Shown: positions 15,747 to 26,886, numbered from the stretch's first letter. The stretch: 36,744 bases of DNA from Prolixibacteraceae bacterium (GCA_003457135.1 DMSQ01000021.1:21109-57852), one strand, 5' to 3'. Notes: generated by a model from the sequence alone, not told the origin. Numbers and translations: made by a program.

Positions 15747-18700
15747 ATGAACAAAGGAACTAGTCAAAAATCAAGGAAGAATTTAGCTCTCATCGAAGAT
15801 GCTATTGCAATAGATGAAAGGTCTTTACTGGATTTGGTGCGTTTTACCCTGGACTTTTCCCGGAATATTGATTTCTATAGTCTTCAGAATAAAGTGATCG
15901 AAAATAAAGAAAAGAATAACTCTGCCTGGAAGTCTTTTTTTCTGAATGATTCTGCGTTTATCATTGCCATGATTGCCACAACAGACATCAATATTTCAAA
16001 GTACAAAATAAACAATGATGATATAGATAATCATTTCGACAGAAAGAAGGAGACCGAGAAGGTAAAAGTGGCCACTCGTGAGATTCGTAATCTCATTACC
16101 TATTGGTCGGAGCTTTTAAAAAGATCTAACTATAATGGAACTATACTTCGTGAGATTAATAAGCTTTTAGTATTTGTTGATGAAAACAATACACTATTGG
16201 GTAATAATCCTGATCTGGAAACTTTAAAAGAAACCTACGATACTATTTATGGAAACTTGGTCTTTTTCAAGGAGAAAGCTGCTAATAAATTTGAGAAGGA
16301 AATATTAAGCAACAGCAATCATTACCCACATACAGGATTGCTTCTTGCATTTTTTAAATTGTTTGAAAATGTCCAGCACGACATTAATACATTAACAAAA
16401 AAACATCTGGATTTTTACTTTCTTAATTTACTTCAACAACAAAGAAAAAAATTAAATCCGGGTACAGCAATCATTGGTCTTCAATTACAGCAGGGCGCCG
16501 AGGATTTAATCATTAATGAGGGAGATCAATGTGATTTTATTTTTGAAGGTAACCAGCAATGTTCCTTTGTTGCTGATTCAACTACTACCATAAATAAAGC
16601 TGAAATTGCAGAGATCAGAACGCTCTATAAAAGTGATGATTACCCTTTCGGTAGAGAATTTGAAGCAGATGACTTTTCAATTAACAGGTTTTATGAGGCT
16701 GATATTTTAAAGATTGGAAAGTACCAAATGAATCCTGAAATAATACAAGATTCAGATTTCCCGGCGATACTTGGCGAAGAAAATTTCAATGATTATGATT
16801 ATGAAAGCAATATAAGACTCAGTGAAGTTGGCTTAATTATAAGTTCACCGGTTTTAATTCTTGAAAATGGAAGGCAAGAAATTAGCTTGATATTTAAAAT
16901 TACAACTGATCAGGATACGAAACAAAAAACAATCGGAGAAAACGCCTTTAATGGTTTGATTGATCAGGAAATCAAACGGGAAACAGAGCGGCAAATTAAA
17001 CAGGGAACGGAGTGGCAAAATTTGATATTACCTGACAGATCAAAAATAAGAGAAGGAATTATATCTAAATTCTTTAAAGACGCCTTTCTGATCTTTATTA
17101 CTGACAGAGTCGGATGGAAGAAAATTGAAAACGCCAGGACCAAAATAAAAGAAGTTGAATCTATCCTGATCTGCGATATCCAATTAAATGAACTAGATGA
17201 TAAACTCATCTCTTTTGATCCTAAGATACATGAAGGCAGTTTCGATTCGCCATGGCCTTGTATCAAATTACTTTTAAATAATGACACTCAGTATCATCCG
17301 TATAAGTTTTTAAGTGACCTGATTATCGAAGACATTCGAATCAATGCATCGGTTTCAGAGGTCAGTAACCTAACTTTATCCAACTCGGCCGGTAATCTGG
17401 ATCATTCAATTCCATTCACCCCTTTTGGGCCTGCTCCGGTTCCAGGCAGTTATTTGCGAATCCAAAATCCGTTGATCCTGCAAAAAAACTTGTCCGAACT
17501 ATTCCTTAATATAAGTTGGATTGGGCTTCCGCAATCAGGAAATGGCTTTAAAGACTACTATCAGGCTTATCCTTATTCAATAGATAACAGAATTTTTAAA
17601 GCCCAAATTGCTCAAACAAGAACAGGCAATCATGCTTCAGGAAAGCAAATGAATCAACCATTTGAACTTTTTAAAACTGATGGTGATACTTTGTCAAATG
17701 AAGAAAATGAGATTGAAGTTAATCTTCAGAATCTCGATTTTAAGAATCAGATAGATCAATCCGGGAGTAATAAAAATGAACATGCAGATCAGTTATTTTT
17801 TGTTTTAACAAATCCGGAGATTGCGTTTGGCCATCAGGTATTCCCGAACCTATATGCTGAAGCAGCTTTGAAAAGCGCCAGATTCCGAAGAAAGCCCATT
17901 GAGTTACCAAACCAGCCTTATACTCCGGTTATTGAACACTTAACGGTTTCTTATTCCAATACTGTAAAAGAGATCATGTTACGGAAACAGGATAATAGCG
18001 CTTGTGATATTAAGTTGATTCATATCTATCCTTTTGGACATATTCAGGTTTTACCGGGTCCGGTAAAATCTCAATGTTTTCTCTTACCCCAAATAAAACA
18101 CAAGGGAAATTTGTTCATCGGATTAGAGCAGGTAAAATCTGGTGATATAGTAAGCCTGGGTTTTGAGTTAGTACCTGCCGTTTATAATCACACCGTAATA
18201 AGCGCACCAAAAATCGAATGGGAGTATCTTTCAAACAACGAATGGGCGTCTTTTGACGGTTTATTGGTTGAAGATAGCACTGATGGTCTGATTAAATCAG
18301 GAATTGTAAAAATCGAACTGCCAGCGTCGGTTCAATTCGACAACACTTGCCTCCCACAGGGAAAATTTTGGATTAGGGCTTTTTCTACCGGGAAAGAAGA
18401 TCTTAATTCAAGAATAAAAAATGTATTTACCCAAGCCGTCGGAGTCATTTCAGATCATTCAACTTCCAACCTACTTCAGGAATTAACCGATGTCCATCGG
18501 GTTCAGAAAATTAATTTTGAAGGGAAGAAAGGCATCGGCAAAATTACTGGTCCGTTTGCGCTTGAATTAAACGATTCACTCGAAAATGAAGAGTCATTTT
18601 ATTCCCGGGTAAGTGAACAAATGAGACATAAAAACAGGGTAGTTACTAACTGGGATATTGAACGAATCATACTTGACCGGTTTAAAAAAATTGAAAAAGT

Positions 18701-19349
18701 ACGGGTTTATGGCAGAAATAGTCACCCTAAAGAATTAGTGAAAGGAAGTTCGGTACAAATTGTACTGATACCCAGGAACAATTTAAACGATGGAACCAAA
18801 AAACGAAGCAATATGGTGGACTTCAGCACACTACTGGAGGTCAAAAAATACATTTCGCAATTTGTATCACCCCATGCGAAAATTGAAGTTTCCAATCCGG
18901 TTTATGAGCAGTTAAAAGTGAAATGCAGTGTTAAATTTAAAGATTATCAAAAAAGAGGCTATTTCAAAAATGCTCTAAATAATGAATTAATCAGTTTTTT
19001 ATCTCCCGACATCGAAAACTCTTACATTGAAAAAGGATTTGATGAATCCATTTCAAAAACTGAAATTTTAAATTATATCGAAAGCAGGCCGTATGTTGAT
19101 TTTGTAACTCAATTTTCAGTACTCCAATTAGTTAAAGGGTATGAAAGGAACAGAATAATAGACACTGCAAAGAAAGAGAATATCGAAGAACTTGAAACAA
19201 TTTCTGCTTATGCCATTTTAACTTCCGCACCTGAGCACCAGATTGATGTCATTCCTGATGAAAAACCATTAGTGTCTAATGCATCAGGAATAGGTGATTT
19301 TTCGATCGAATCAGATTTTGTTATTAGTGAAGCTGGAAATTACAATTAA
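15747..19349 (+). CDS. Baseplate wedge protein, gpJ/gp6-like (Afp11-like)
   Basis: 1200 residues. The first about 230 residues are a mainly helical domain. A long beta-rich middle follows, and the C-terminal 250 residues show the baseplate J core: SFYSRVSEQMRHKNRVVTNW, DIERIILDRFKKIEKVRVYG, then VKKYISQFVSPHAKIEVSNP and VKCSVKFKDYQKRGY. It is longer than phage J proteins but normal for Bacteroidota eCIS Afp11. It builds the wedge ring around the hub together with the other large wedge protein downstream. It starts 26 bases after gp25 and ends nine bases before the fibre-like gene. Confidence 0.9.
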   Translation: MNKGTSQKSRKNLALIEDAIAIDERSLLDLVRFTLDFSRNIDFYSLQNKVIENKEKNNSAWKSFFLNDSAFIIAMIATTDINISKYKINNDDIDNHFDRKKETEKVKVATREIRNLITYWSELLKRSNYNGTILREINKLLVFVDENNTLLGNNPDLETLKETYDTIYGNLVFFKEKAANKFEKEILSNSNHYPHTGLLLAFFKLFENVQHDINTLTKKHLDFYFLNLLQQQRKKLNPGTAIIGLQLQQGAEDLIINEGDQCDFIFEGNQQCSFVADSTTTINKAEIAEIRTLYKSDDYPFGREFEADDFSINRFYEADILKIGKYQMNPEIIQDSDFPAILGEENFNDYDYESNIRLSEVGLIISSPVLILENGRQEISLIFKITTDQDTKQKTIGENAFNGLIDQEIKRETERQIKQGTEWQNLILPDRSKIREGIISKFFKDAFLIFITDRVGWKKIENARTKIKEVESILICDIQLNELDDKLISFDPKIHEGSFDSPWPCIKLLLNNDTQYHPYKFLSDLIIEDIRINASVSEVSNLTLSNSAGNLDHSIPFTPFGPAPVPGSYLRIQNPLILQKNLSELFLNISWIGLPQSGNGFKDYYQAYPYSIDNRIFKAQIAQTRTGNHASGKQMNQPFELFKTDGDTLSNEENEIEVNLQNLDFKNQIDQSGSNKNEHADQLFFVLTNPEIAFGHQVFPNLYAEAALKSARFRRKPIELPNQPYTPVIEHLTVSYSNTVKEIMLRKQDNSACDIKLIHIYPFGHIQVLPGPVKSQCFLLPQIKHKGNLFIGLEQVKSGDIVSLGFELVPAVYNHTVISAPKIEWEYLSNNEWASFDGLLVEDSTDGLIKSGIVKIELPASVQFDNTCLPQGKFWIRAFSTGKEDLNSRIKNVFTQAVGVISDHSTSNLLQELTDVHRVQKINFEGKKGIGKITGPFALELNDSLENEESFYSRVSEQMRHKNRVVTNWDIERIILDRFKKIEKVRVYGRNSHPKELVKGSSVQIVLIPRNNLNDGTKKRSNMVDFSTLLEVKKYISQFVSPHAKIEVSNPVYEQLKVKCSVKFKDYQKRGYFKNALNNELISFLSPDIENSYIEKGFDESISKTEILNYIESRPYVDFVTQFSVLQLVKGYERNRIIDTAKKENIEELETISAYAILTSAPEHQIDVIPDEKPLVSNASGIGDFSIESDFVISEAGNYN

Positions 19350-19358
19350 AATATAGGG

Positions 19359-20273
19359 ATGAAAAATCAAAAGAACATTACAGATAGGAAAGAACTCACT
19401 GCCTTTTTTAAAAAAGGTAATCTTCCCGATGAAAATGCTTTTAAAAAGCTGATAGATTCTACTTTTAATAAAGCGGATGACCGGCTGGACATTGATAATG
19501 AAGACGGGTTAATGATTTATCCTTCGGATAAAGAGAGGCTAATCAGTTTTTTTGAGAATAAGAATAAAGAAAAAGCTACCTGGGCATTGTTTATTTCGAA
19601 GAAAGATACCGGCGGAATTTCTATAAATAATATTGTCCAAACGAACCAAAAAGAAAATCCCGAACAGGAAAAAGTTGAAGCCCCTGCGCTCTTTCTTCAA
19701 AGAGATGGAGGAAAAGTTGGGTTAGGAACCGATTCACCAAGTCATAAACTTGAGGTAAAAGGTATTATAGCTTCCGAAGGACGCGTGGGAAATCACCTTG
19801 AAACTGAAAAGGGAGTGGATGCTGATGGCAAATGGCATAATGTGTTTAGTCCTGAGGGTTTGACAGGTTGCAACGCTTTTGAAATAATGGCCTATGCTGA
19901 AGGAGAACCCGGTGCAGGCCGATATTCGCTGATGCATGCCATTGCGATCAGTACGTTCGGAAACTCGCGGCCAAAGATTACAAAAACTTGCGCCCATCAG
20001 GGTAAATGGTGGAATAAAATTGATATCCGATGGGAATCAAGGCCATCAAAGATTGAGACAGAATCGGACGACAACAAAAAGAAGCTGGTGGGTATTGCAA
20101 GATGGTGGAACAATGTGATGAGTAAAAATACTTTGAAATATAACCTGCAATTAAAGACCGGGAGTCATTATGGAGAGGGTAAAAAAATATATTACACGGT
20201 ATCAGTTTTATGGAATAACGATATTAGAAAAGAGGTAACACATTTAAAAGAAATTGATGAAACCATCAGTTAG
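19359..20273 (+). CDS. Fibre-like eCIS protein, possible receptor-binding or baseplate appendage
   Basis: 304 residues; no family assigned with certainty. The N-terminus (ELTAFFKKGNLPDENAFKKL then IDSTFNKADD) resembles the attachment region seen in Bacteroidota fibre-type proteins. Residues 121-135 (GLGTDSPSHKLEVKG) are the typical turn leading into a beta-helical or fibre shaft. The C-terminal 150 residues form a Trp- and Gly-rich globular head (ADGKWHNVF, YSLMHAIAISTFG, IDIRWESRP). No Afp13-type adenovirus-like long fibre exists in the window, so this is the best candidate for target binding. Its end overlaps the next gene by 17 bases. Confidence 0.8.
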   Translation: MKNQKNITDRKELTAFFKKGNLPDENAFKKLIDSTFNKADDRLDIDNEDGLMIYPSDKERLISFFENKNKEKATWALFISKKDTGGISINNIVQTNQKENPEQEKVEAPALFLQRDGGKVGLGTDSPSHKLEVKGIIASEGRVGNHLETEKGVDADGKWHNVFSPEGLTGCNAFEIMAYAEGEPGAGRYSLMHAIAISTFGNSRPKITKTCAHQGKWWNKIDIRWESRPSKIETESDDNKKKLVGIARWWNNVMSKNTLKYNLQLKTGSHYGEGKKIYYTVSVLWNNDIRKEVTHLKEIDETIS

Positions 20274-23208
20274 CTTTTCCGGAAATGAAACTGAACCTAC
20301 AAGTTTAAATTTTACGGAACTTCGCAATAAGGGATTAGACTACATTCAGGAATTGAGTGGTGACGAGTGGACTGATTACAATTCACACGATCCGGGTGTG
20401 ACTATTTTAGAGCAAATTTGCTATGCACTTACCGATATCGCCCTTCGAACATCTTTACCTGTTGAGGACCTTTTAACTCCCGGGGAAGGATTGTCGGTGG
20501 TGCCAAAAAATAATGCCTTTTTTACTCCCTCAACCATATTAAGTTCACACCCTGTTACAGAGGACGATACGCGGAAAATGATCTTTGATCAATTTGATGA
20601 AATTCAAAATGTTTGGATTATTTCAAATGAGAAAACCGGTTATGAAGAACAATTAGATGGCATTAACCAAATTGAGATATTACCCAGCTTTAAATTTTTG
20701 AACTCAATAAAATCGCATCCAAAGGAAAAGAAAATATTTCTGAACAAAGTGAATAATTTTTTAAGTGAAAACCGAAATCTTGGAGAACGTTATGAGGAAG
20801 CAATTCTGCTTGAGCCCCAGGATATTAATATTAAATTTAATATTTACCTCGATGACCAGGCAAATCTGGAAATAACCATAGCAAAACTTTTTCTTAAATT
20901 ACTTGAGTTCGTTTATAGCCGCATCCAATACTACAGTTATCATGAAATGACAGAAGCCGGCTTTGGTATGGAAGAAACCTTTTCCGGCCCCCGGTTAAAT
21001 AACGGGTTTATAAAAAATGAATTTCTTAATCCCAGAATCACTTCTCTTTATATTGACGAGCTTCAAAAGCTATTTATTAAAATTGATGGCATATCCAGGT
21101 GTGAGGTTAAACCATTTATCATCAATGGTAAAGAATGTAAATTCTTAGAAGCTGAAAAGAATAAATTCTTTCATTTGCTTGTTGATGGCCATACAAGGAC
21201 CAGTGTTGACCACAGATTTGACCGGATTTATGATAACATGTCAGTTTTTATTAATAACCAAAAGCTCCATGTATTAGATAGGCTGAATATCAATAATTTA
21301 TTTTCCGAAACGTGGTCGAAAAAACACCGGGAATATCGAATTGGCAAATCTTTGAATGAGTTCTTTTACAGCAAATTAAAAGGCACTTACAGAAAGCCTG
21401 ATGAATACTATTCCATACAGAGGCATTTCCCGATAATCTATGGAATTGGCGAAGAAGGATTATCACAAAAAGAGCCCCTGGAAAGGCGTGCAAAGGCTAT
21501 GCAGCTTAAAGCTTACCTGATGTTTTTTGAGCAGCATTTAGCCAACCATCTGGCTCAACTTGGGAATTTGAATGAGTTTTTTAATATTGATTTTAAAAAG
21601 GGGCAGAAAAAGACATACTTTGCTCAATGGATGCATTCTGTTCCGGAAATAAATAAACTTACGAAGGAAAATATTCCTGCCATCGAGTCGTATCTGGAAT
21701 CTGAAAGTATTTTTTTCAGCAGAAAAAACAAAATCTATAATCACATGCTGGCCCGGTTTGGGGAAGACCTGAACGATCTGCCATGGAAAGTATCCTTGCG
21801 TTTAAATTTGATTCGGAATGAAAAGGAGTTGAACCGGATTCTGCTTCAAAAAAAATCGGAATTTTTATTGAATTTGAAAAAACTCAGCTATTACCGAAGC
21901 AGAGGAGAATCATTCCATCCTGTCAATTCCGAAGATAAAGATCCAAAATCCTTAGATGAAGATCAAAAATCTTTCAGGAATCCTTCAGGATTAGAGCAAA
22001 TGATTTTGGCAAAAACCGGTATCCCTTCGAGAAAAAGCAGATCCCAGATTCCTGATTTCACAGGATTAAAAAAGATACTTCAAAAGGTAAAAGAAGATCA
22101 ATTAAATGATAATGAAGAATTAAATAAGAAATACAGACATCTGAAAACATCTGAGATTGACCATTATACTCAATTAACAAATGAAGGCCTCCCCAATGCT
22201 TCATTTGGAGAAATAGGGCTGAAAACATTATTCAAAGAAACTCTGGACTATAAAAACTACCGGTTATCCAAACCAAAATTGCCATCAGATAAAGTTCAGG
22301 TCATCTTTCAAAAAGAAAAAAATAAATGGGTTAGTTTATTTGAATCTCCGACCGAAAAAATAGCCATTCAGAAAATTTGCCAGATAGTAAGTTTCTTCAT
22401 TACTCAAAACAAAAAATCTGAAAGGCTTTATATTGTTGACCATATTTTGCTGGATGACATTTTAGTGGGCAGCAAGTATGGATTTTGCTTTTTCGATGAA
22501 TATGGTGAACCCTTATTTCAAACCTTCGAAGAAGAATCCTGGTGCGAATCAGAGGAAGATAGATATGCACAGCTGGAGAATTTTTACAAGTTTGGGGAGC
22601 TTTATGATTCCTATTCTGATAATAATGGTAAATGGATGATAAAGGATGATAAAGGAAAAATTATTGTGACTTATCAAGCCAACAACCATAATCCGGTGTT
22701 CGGTAAAGATGATCTTATCAAACAAACAAAAAGTTTAATTAAACTATTTAATAGTTCCGAAAATACGAGCGGAAGGTTGCGATTTGAGGAGATGGAAAAA
22801 ATACGATTAAAGGGAAGCCAGGATGATAAAGATTATGGTCAAAGACGCCTGGTTTTTCAAAGAAAGGTTCCTAATAAAATTGTTGATCAAAAAAAGCTTT
22901 CTTATGAAATTATCGGAGAAGACTTTTTCAACCTGAATATTTCAGTGGTTTTGCCTGATTGGCCGGCCAGATTTCAGGACGAGCGGTTTCAGGACTATGT
23001 AACAAATATCATCCACGAACGAATCCCAGCTCACATAGACAACGAAATTTTATGGGTAAAAGCCGACCATTTTAAGGCATTTGAAGAAAAATACCTCGCA
23101 TGGGAAAACCTAAAATCTGAGTCGGGAAATTCCAAAGCAAATTCATTAAGTATGAAATCAGCAGCTTTAGAAGTCTATCAGCAGCTTATGAAAATCAAAA
23201 ATAAATAA
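20257..23208 (+). CDS. Second baseplate wedge protein (Afp12 position)
   Basis: 983 residues from the ATG at 20257; a TTG one codon earlier is less likely. It overlaps the fibre-like gene by 17 bases, so translation is probably coupled. The diagnostic part is at about residues 30-65: SGDEWTDYNSHDPGVTILEQ then ICYALTDIALRTSLPVEDLL, the DPGVTLLE-type motif found in baseplate wedge proteins. The rest is long, charged and mixed alpha/beta, with no enzyme motifs. Together with the Afp11-like protein it would make the heterotypic wedge. Assignment to the Afp12 role rests on this motif and gene order. Confidence 0.87.
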   Translation: MKPSVSFSGNETEPTSLNFTELRNKGLDYIQELSGDEWTDYNSHDPGVTILEQICYALTDIALRTSLPVEDLLTPGEGLSVVPKNNAFFTPSTILSSHPVTEDDTRKMIFDQFDEIQNVWIISNEKTGYEEQLDGINQIEILPSFKFLNSIKSHPKEKKIFLNKVNNFLSENRNLGERYEEAILLEPQDINIKFNIYLDDQANLEITIAKLFLKLLEFVYSRIQYYSYHEMTEAGFGMEETFSGPRLNNGFIKNEFLNPRITSLYIDELQKLFIKIDGISRCEVKPFIINGKECKFLEAEKNKFFHLLVDGHTRTSVDHRFDRIYDNMSVFINNQKLHVLDRLNINNLFSETWSKKHREYRIGKSLNEFFYSKLKGTYRKPDEYYSIQRHFPIIYGIGEEGLSQKEPLERRAKAMQLKAYLMFFEQHLANHLAQLGNLNEFFNIDFKKGQKKTYFAQWMHSVPEINKLTKENIPAIESYLESESIFFSRKNKIYNHMLARFGEDLNDLPWKVSLRLNLIRNEKELNRILLQKKSEFLLNLKKLSYYRSRGESFHPVNSEDKDPKSLDEDQKSFRNPSGLEQMILAKTGIPSRKSRSQIPDFTGLKKILQKVKEDQLNDNEELNKKYRHLKTSEIDHYTQLTNEGLPNASFGEIGLKTLFKETLDYKNYRLSKPKLPSDKVQVIFQKEKNKWVSLFESPTEKIAIQKICQIVSFFITQNKKSERLYIVDHILLDDILVGSKYGFCFFDEYGEPLFQTFEEESWCESEEDRYAQLENFYKFGELYDSYSDNNGKWMIKDDKGKIIVTYQANNHNPVFGKDDLIKQTKSLIKLFNSSENTSGRLRFEEMEKIRLKGSQDDKDYGQRRLVFQRKVPNKIVDQKKLSYEIIGEDFFNLNISVVLPDWPARFQDERFQDYVTNIIHERIPAHIDNEILWVKADHFKAFEEKYLAWENLKSESGNSKANSLSMKSAALEVYQQLMKIKNK

Positions 23209-23211
23209 ATA

Positions 23212-26200
23212 ATGGCGACATCCAGTCAAAATATTATTCATAGCTCATCATTTAATTTTGAATATGAGAGTAAGGCATCGGCGGTCAGATGCAATATTTT
23301 GATTGAATCAATTTTTAATTCACTTATTCTGCCTGAACTCGAAGCAGCAATTTCCAATAACATTCCTGAAGGAGTGCTGATCGAGTTGGCAAAACTGGAA
23401 ATAAATATCGGAAGAATTGATGAGAAAGAAATTTCCGGCAATCTTGCCGGTAGAATCAGCACATCACTGGTAGATGCACTTCAAGGCAGGATAGAAATCA
23501 GAAATAATTTAATCTATGGAAACACTTCTTACGGAGGGAAAAAATCGGAAAAATATTTAATAGAGCGGATAGAAATATTTCTTCAAAAAGGGTATTTCCC
23601 ATTTGGGATGGATGAATCTCTTTCTGTTGATGATCTGGTAACTGAGGCCATCCGTCAAAATCAAAAAGAACTGATTGAAATGATCAGAAAATATGCCCGA
23701 TATGATTCTTCTGTCAGAAGGATTGCGTATGGATTTCGTTCTGAAACATTTGATTTGATAGTATTTACAATTGTTCCGGTCAATGGTCAGTGGATTGTTG
23801 ATTTCAGAAAAATCCTCACTTCTACCAGACTGGAAAGAAATTTAAACCGGATTAGCAGCGACGAATTCCTTCGAACAATTAATTATTTCATCCTGAAATA
23901 TTTACTGAATGAAACAACTTCAGTGTTCAGTAAAAAGAAATTTTCGGATAGCATTTGGAAGGAGTTCATGTTTGTTTTTAATGCTGAATTATCTGAACAC
24001 ATCCATCAAGAATTAGAAATTGACCGTTTAATTGAAATACTTAACAGTGGAAGCAATGAATTTAAATCGCTAAAAAGACAATTTCTAAAGGTTGAAATTA
24101 TTCGGGCCATAACTGATAACGTCAAAAGAGAGATCCTGATTGAAAGGCTGAACAGGAATGGGGTCAGTCTTATGCTTGAGTTATTCAATCAGGATAAAGT
24201 AAATTCACAACTTAACCTAATCACATCGTTTATCTCAAAGGTAACCAATATAAATTCCCCTGAAATGGAGAGTGCCAATCTAAAAAGGATGCTCTCGCTA
24301 ATTGATGATGAGCGGCAATATCCAGAAATTTCAGGTATCCGGAAAGCACTTTCAAAAAGTCAAAATCAGCCCCCAGCAGAAGGTTCCCGGTCAGACAGCG
24401 CTTTTGCCGAAGAATATTATGCCCTTAACCGAAGGGAAATTATTGGGTCTTATTTGGATTCAGGTCATTTACCCGCTGCATTTTCTGATTTGAACCTGAG
24501 AGATGTCCAATCACTTCTCAGGGATTTGGTTCAGCAAAAGGACGAATTATTAGCCGCACAACTTCGCGGGATTGAAGATGCTGAAGTTTTAATCAACCGG
24601 TTACATGTATTGATGGACAATAAGTTGTCAGATAATCTGGAAGAGTATTTAATTCATTTTTTTCGCGATGAATATGCTATCCTATCACAAATAATATCCG
24701 AAATAAAACAACAATTTACATTCAGTACCAATAGTCCGATTCACTCACAGGTCTTTAGGAATGAAGTATTCATGATTGCTCTTGCTGCAAGTAAAGGTGG
24801 AAGTATATCCGACGTTTACCTGTATTCCATTTTGGAACGACTGAATAACCAATTATCAAAGGAATTCTCAAACTCAGATAAGTTGGTACATTTTTTATCT
24901 TCCAAATCACGTGGTAGCCTTAAAAGTGGCGATTTTCCAAATAGGGTAAGCTCAAATGCTGAATTAAAAAGAATGATCGGCAGGGATTATCAATTACTTG
25001 TTCGCAAACTTCATCAAACAGGTTTTGGAATACAATCATCCGGAGAAGAGATTCAGGGACTGATTAAAAAATTGGCTTTTTATTTCCAGGTAGTCAAAAC
25101 GGTTTTTCTGGATTTTCTTCAGGAAAACCGTAGTGAACTTCTTCAGGTGTATGCCTTGCTAAAATTCCATTTGCCTACAAATCAGTGGAATCCTTTAGAA
25201 AAATCCTTGTTGTCAAGGAACATACTCAGAAGTGAAATAGAAAGGTTTAAACCTCATTTGGATGATATCTTGGGAATAATTGCGAAACCTGAACTGAATT
25301 TGAGCACGACTTATGAAGATTTAAGCTCCGGTGAACCTGAAAAGTTAAAGACCTTTTTGATCCTGATTCTGAGCGATAAAGCATTGTATGAAAAATTTAT
25401 TTCAGGTACCAAAGTCTCACAAATAGTCCAAATAAACACTACCAGCTCAAAGGAGCTTAAAGAAATGATTGAATTTTGGCAGGTTTCGAAAAATAGTGAA
25501 CATGGTAAAAAATCCGCAGATGAATCTGATAATCTGTATTCGGCAAGAGAAATAAATCAATACCTTTCTTTCCTTAGGTTTTATAGCCATAATGGATTCT
25601 TCCCCTGGTGGGCCGGTAACTTATCGTTTCCTGAATTATTCGCCGGATTAAAACAAAGCAGCCAATTATACCCCAATACATTTGAAGAATTATTCCTTCA
25701 GTTGGAAAGAGAGGAGCCTGTTTTTGAACATTTAATTCTTAAAATACCACCATCTGTCATCCATGAATTTGATCAGTTAATTTCCGGTCATACATCGTTA
25801 AACGCCGTGTGGAAAAAGATCCTTCAGGTGAATAAAAAGAAAGCCAAATCAAGTTCCGGTTCGGTGAAAGTACAGGTACTGAGTTCTATTCAGGATTCCG
25901 GAATTGATACAAACCAATTCGTTAAAAATGATTCCAGGGAACCTGATCTTTTATTCAAGGAACTTTATTTTAAAGATTACGAGGAAATCTTAACCCTATG
26001 GACTCAGGTTGATTCCCAAATTGAAAGTCAAATAAAGGAGTATATTTTGCTTTCACCCTATTTCTATTTTCGAAATATAAATCCGGCTCAATGGCGGCAA
26101 ACAGTTTACCAATTCTCGCGCAATTATTACAAACCGGAGGGAAAAAAAGTGAACAATCAGTTTCATGCTGTTTTCCTGAAACATTTGAAAAAGAAGTATC

Positions 26201-26886
26201 CCGGAATTCACTGGGCCCATACCTTCACCACTGTTTACCGGCTTGTTCAATCCTCAAATGCAAATCATCCAGTAGTTTTTCCTCCGGCATTGGTTCAACT
26301 ACTAAATATTGAACCGGGCAGCCACAAGAAAAGTGAGGAAACCGGCAAAAAAGAAAGCGATATGTTATTCACAGAAGATGAGGGAATTGAAGTTAAAATC
26401 AGCAACGCAGGCTTAATCCTTTTCTGGCCTTTTTTAACCCGGCTTTTCGAGCGTCTCTCGTTGGTAAAAGACGGCGCATTCATTAATCGGGAAAGTATGA
26501 ACAGGGCTGTTTACATCATTCAGTACCTGGTTTATAATGAAATTGATTTTCCGGAATACAAACTGGTACTGAATAAGTTATTGGTTGGAATGCCTACACA
26601 GGAACACCTCGTTCCTTTTATCACCATATCCGTGGAAGAGAAAGAACTTGCGCACAGTTTATTCAATGGCCTGATTAATAATTGGGAAAAGGTAAAAAAT
26701 TCTTCTCAGGAAGGAATACAGGAAACTTTTATTCAACGGGAAGGAATATTGAGATTCGGGAAAGACAAGGTCTCCCTGGTGGTAGAAAAAAAAGGCGTGG
26801 ATATTTTACTTAACTCCATTCCATGGAATATCTCGCTGATCAAACTTTCGTGGATGAAAAAGCCAATTTATGTGGATTGGATATAA
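23212..26886 (+). CDS. Contractile injection system tape-measure protein (Afp14-like)
   Basis: 1224 residues, mostly helical. The N-terminus (about 1-100: FNFEYESKASAVRCNILIES, PELEAAISNNIPEGVLIELA, KLEINIGRID) matches the CIS tape-measure family, in which an I-x-x-L-x-I-x-[IL]G motif is typical. The family's recurring hydrophobic-G-x-x-P motif is seen at least three times: FLQKGYFPF (123-131), SYLDSGHLP (413-421) and FYSHNGFFPWW (790-800). It runs inside the tube and its length sets particle length. Starts three bases after the wedge gene. There is no transmembrane segment, as expected for a particle without a genome. Confidence 0.88.
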   Translation: MATSSQNIIHSSSFNFEYESKASAVRCNILIESIFNSLILPELEAAISNNIPEGVLIELAKLEINIGRIDEKEISGNLAGRISTSLVDALQGRIEIRNNLIYGNTSYGGKKSEKYLIERIEIFLQKGYFPFGMDESLSVDDLVTEAIRQNQKELIEMIRKYARYDSSVRRIAYGFRSETFDLIVFTIVPVNGQWIVDFRKILTSTRLERNLNRISSDEFLRTINYFILKYLLNETTSVFSKKKFSDSIWKEFMFVFNAELSEHIHQELEIDRLIEILNSGSNEFKSLKRQFLKVEIIRAITDNVKREILIERLNRNGVSLMLELFNQDKVNSQLNLITSFISKVTNINSPEMESANLKRMLSLIDDERQYPEISGIRKALSKSQNQPPAEGSRSDSAFAEEYYALNRREIIGSYLDSGHLPAAFSDLNLRDVQSLLRDLVQQKDELLAAQLRGIEDAEVLINRLHVLMDNKLSDNLEEYLIHFFRDEYAILSQIISEIKQQFTFSTNSPIHSQVFRNEVFMIALAASKGGSISDVYLYSILERLNNQLSKEFSNSDKLVHFLSSKSRGSLKSGDFPNRVSSNAELKRMIGRDYQLLVRKLHQTGFGIQSSGEEIQGLIKKLAFYFQVVKTVFLDFLQENRSELLQVYALLKFHLPTNQWNPLEKSLLSRNILRSEIERFKPHLDDILGIIAKPELNLSTTYEDLSSGEPEKLKTFLILILSDKALYEKFISGTKVSQIVQINTTSSKELKEMIEFWQVSKNSEHGKKSADESDNLYSAREINQYLSFLRFYSHNGFFPWWAGNLSFPELFAGLKQSSQLYPNTFEELFLQLEREEPVFEHLILKIPPSVIHEFDQLISGHTSLNAVWKKILQVNKKKAKSSSGSVKVQVLSSIQDSGIDTNQFVKNDSREPDLLFKELYFKDYEEILTLWTQVDSQIESQIKEYILLSPYFYFRNINPAQWRQTVYQFSRNYYKPEGKKVNNQFHAVFLKHLKKKYPGIHWAHTFTTVYRLVQSSNANHPVVFPPALVQLLNIEPGSHKKSEETGKKESDMLFTEDEGIEVKISNAGLILFWPFLTRLFERLSLVKDGAFINRESMNRAVYIIQYLVYNEIDFPEYKLVLNKLLVGMPTQEHLVPFITISVEEKELAHSLFNGLINNWEKVKNSSQEGIQETFIQREGILRFGKDKVSLVVEKKGVDILLNSIPWNISLIKLSWMKKPIYVDWI

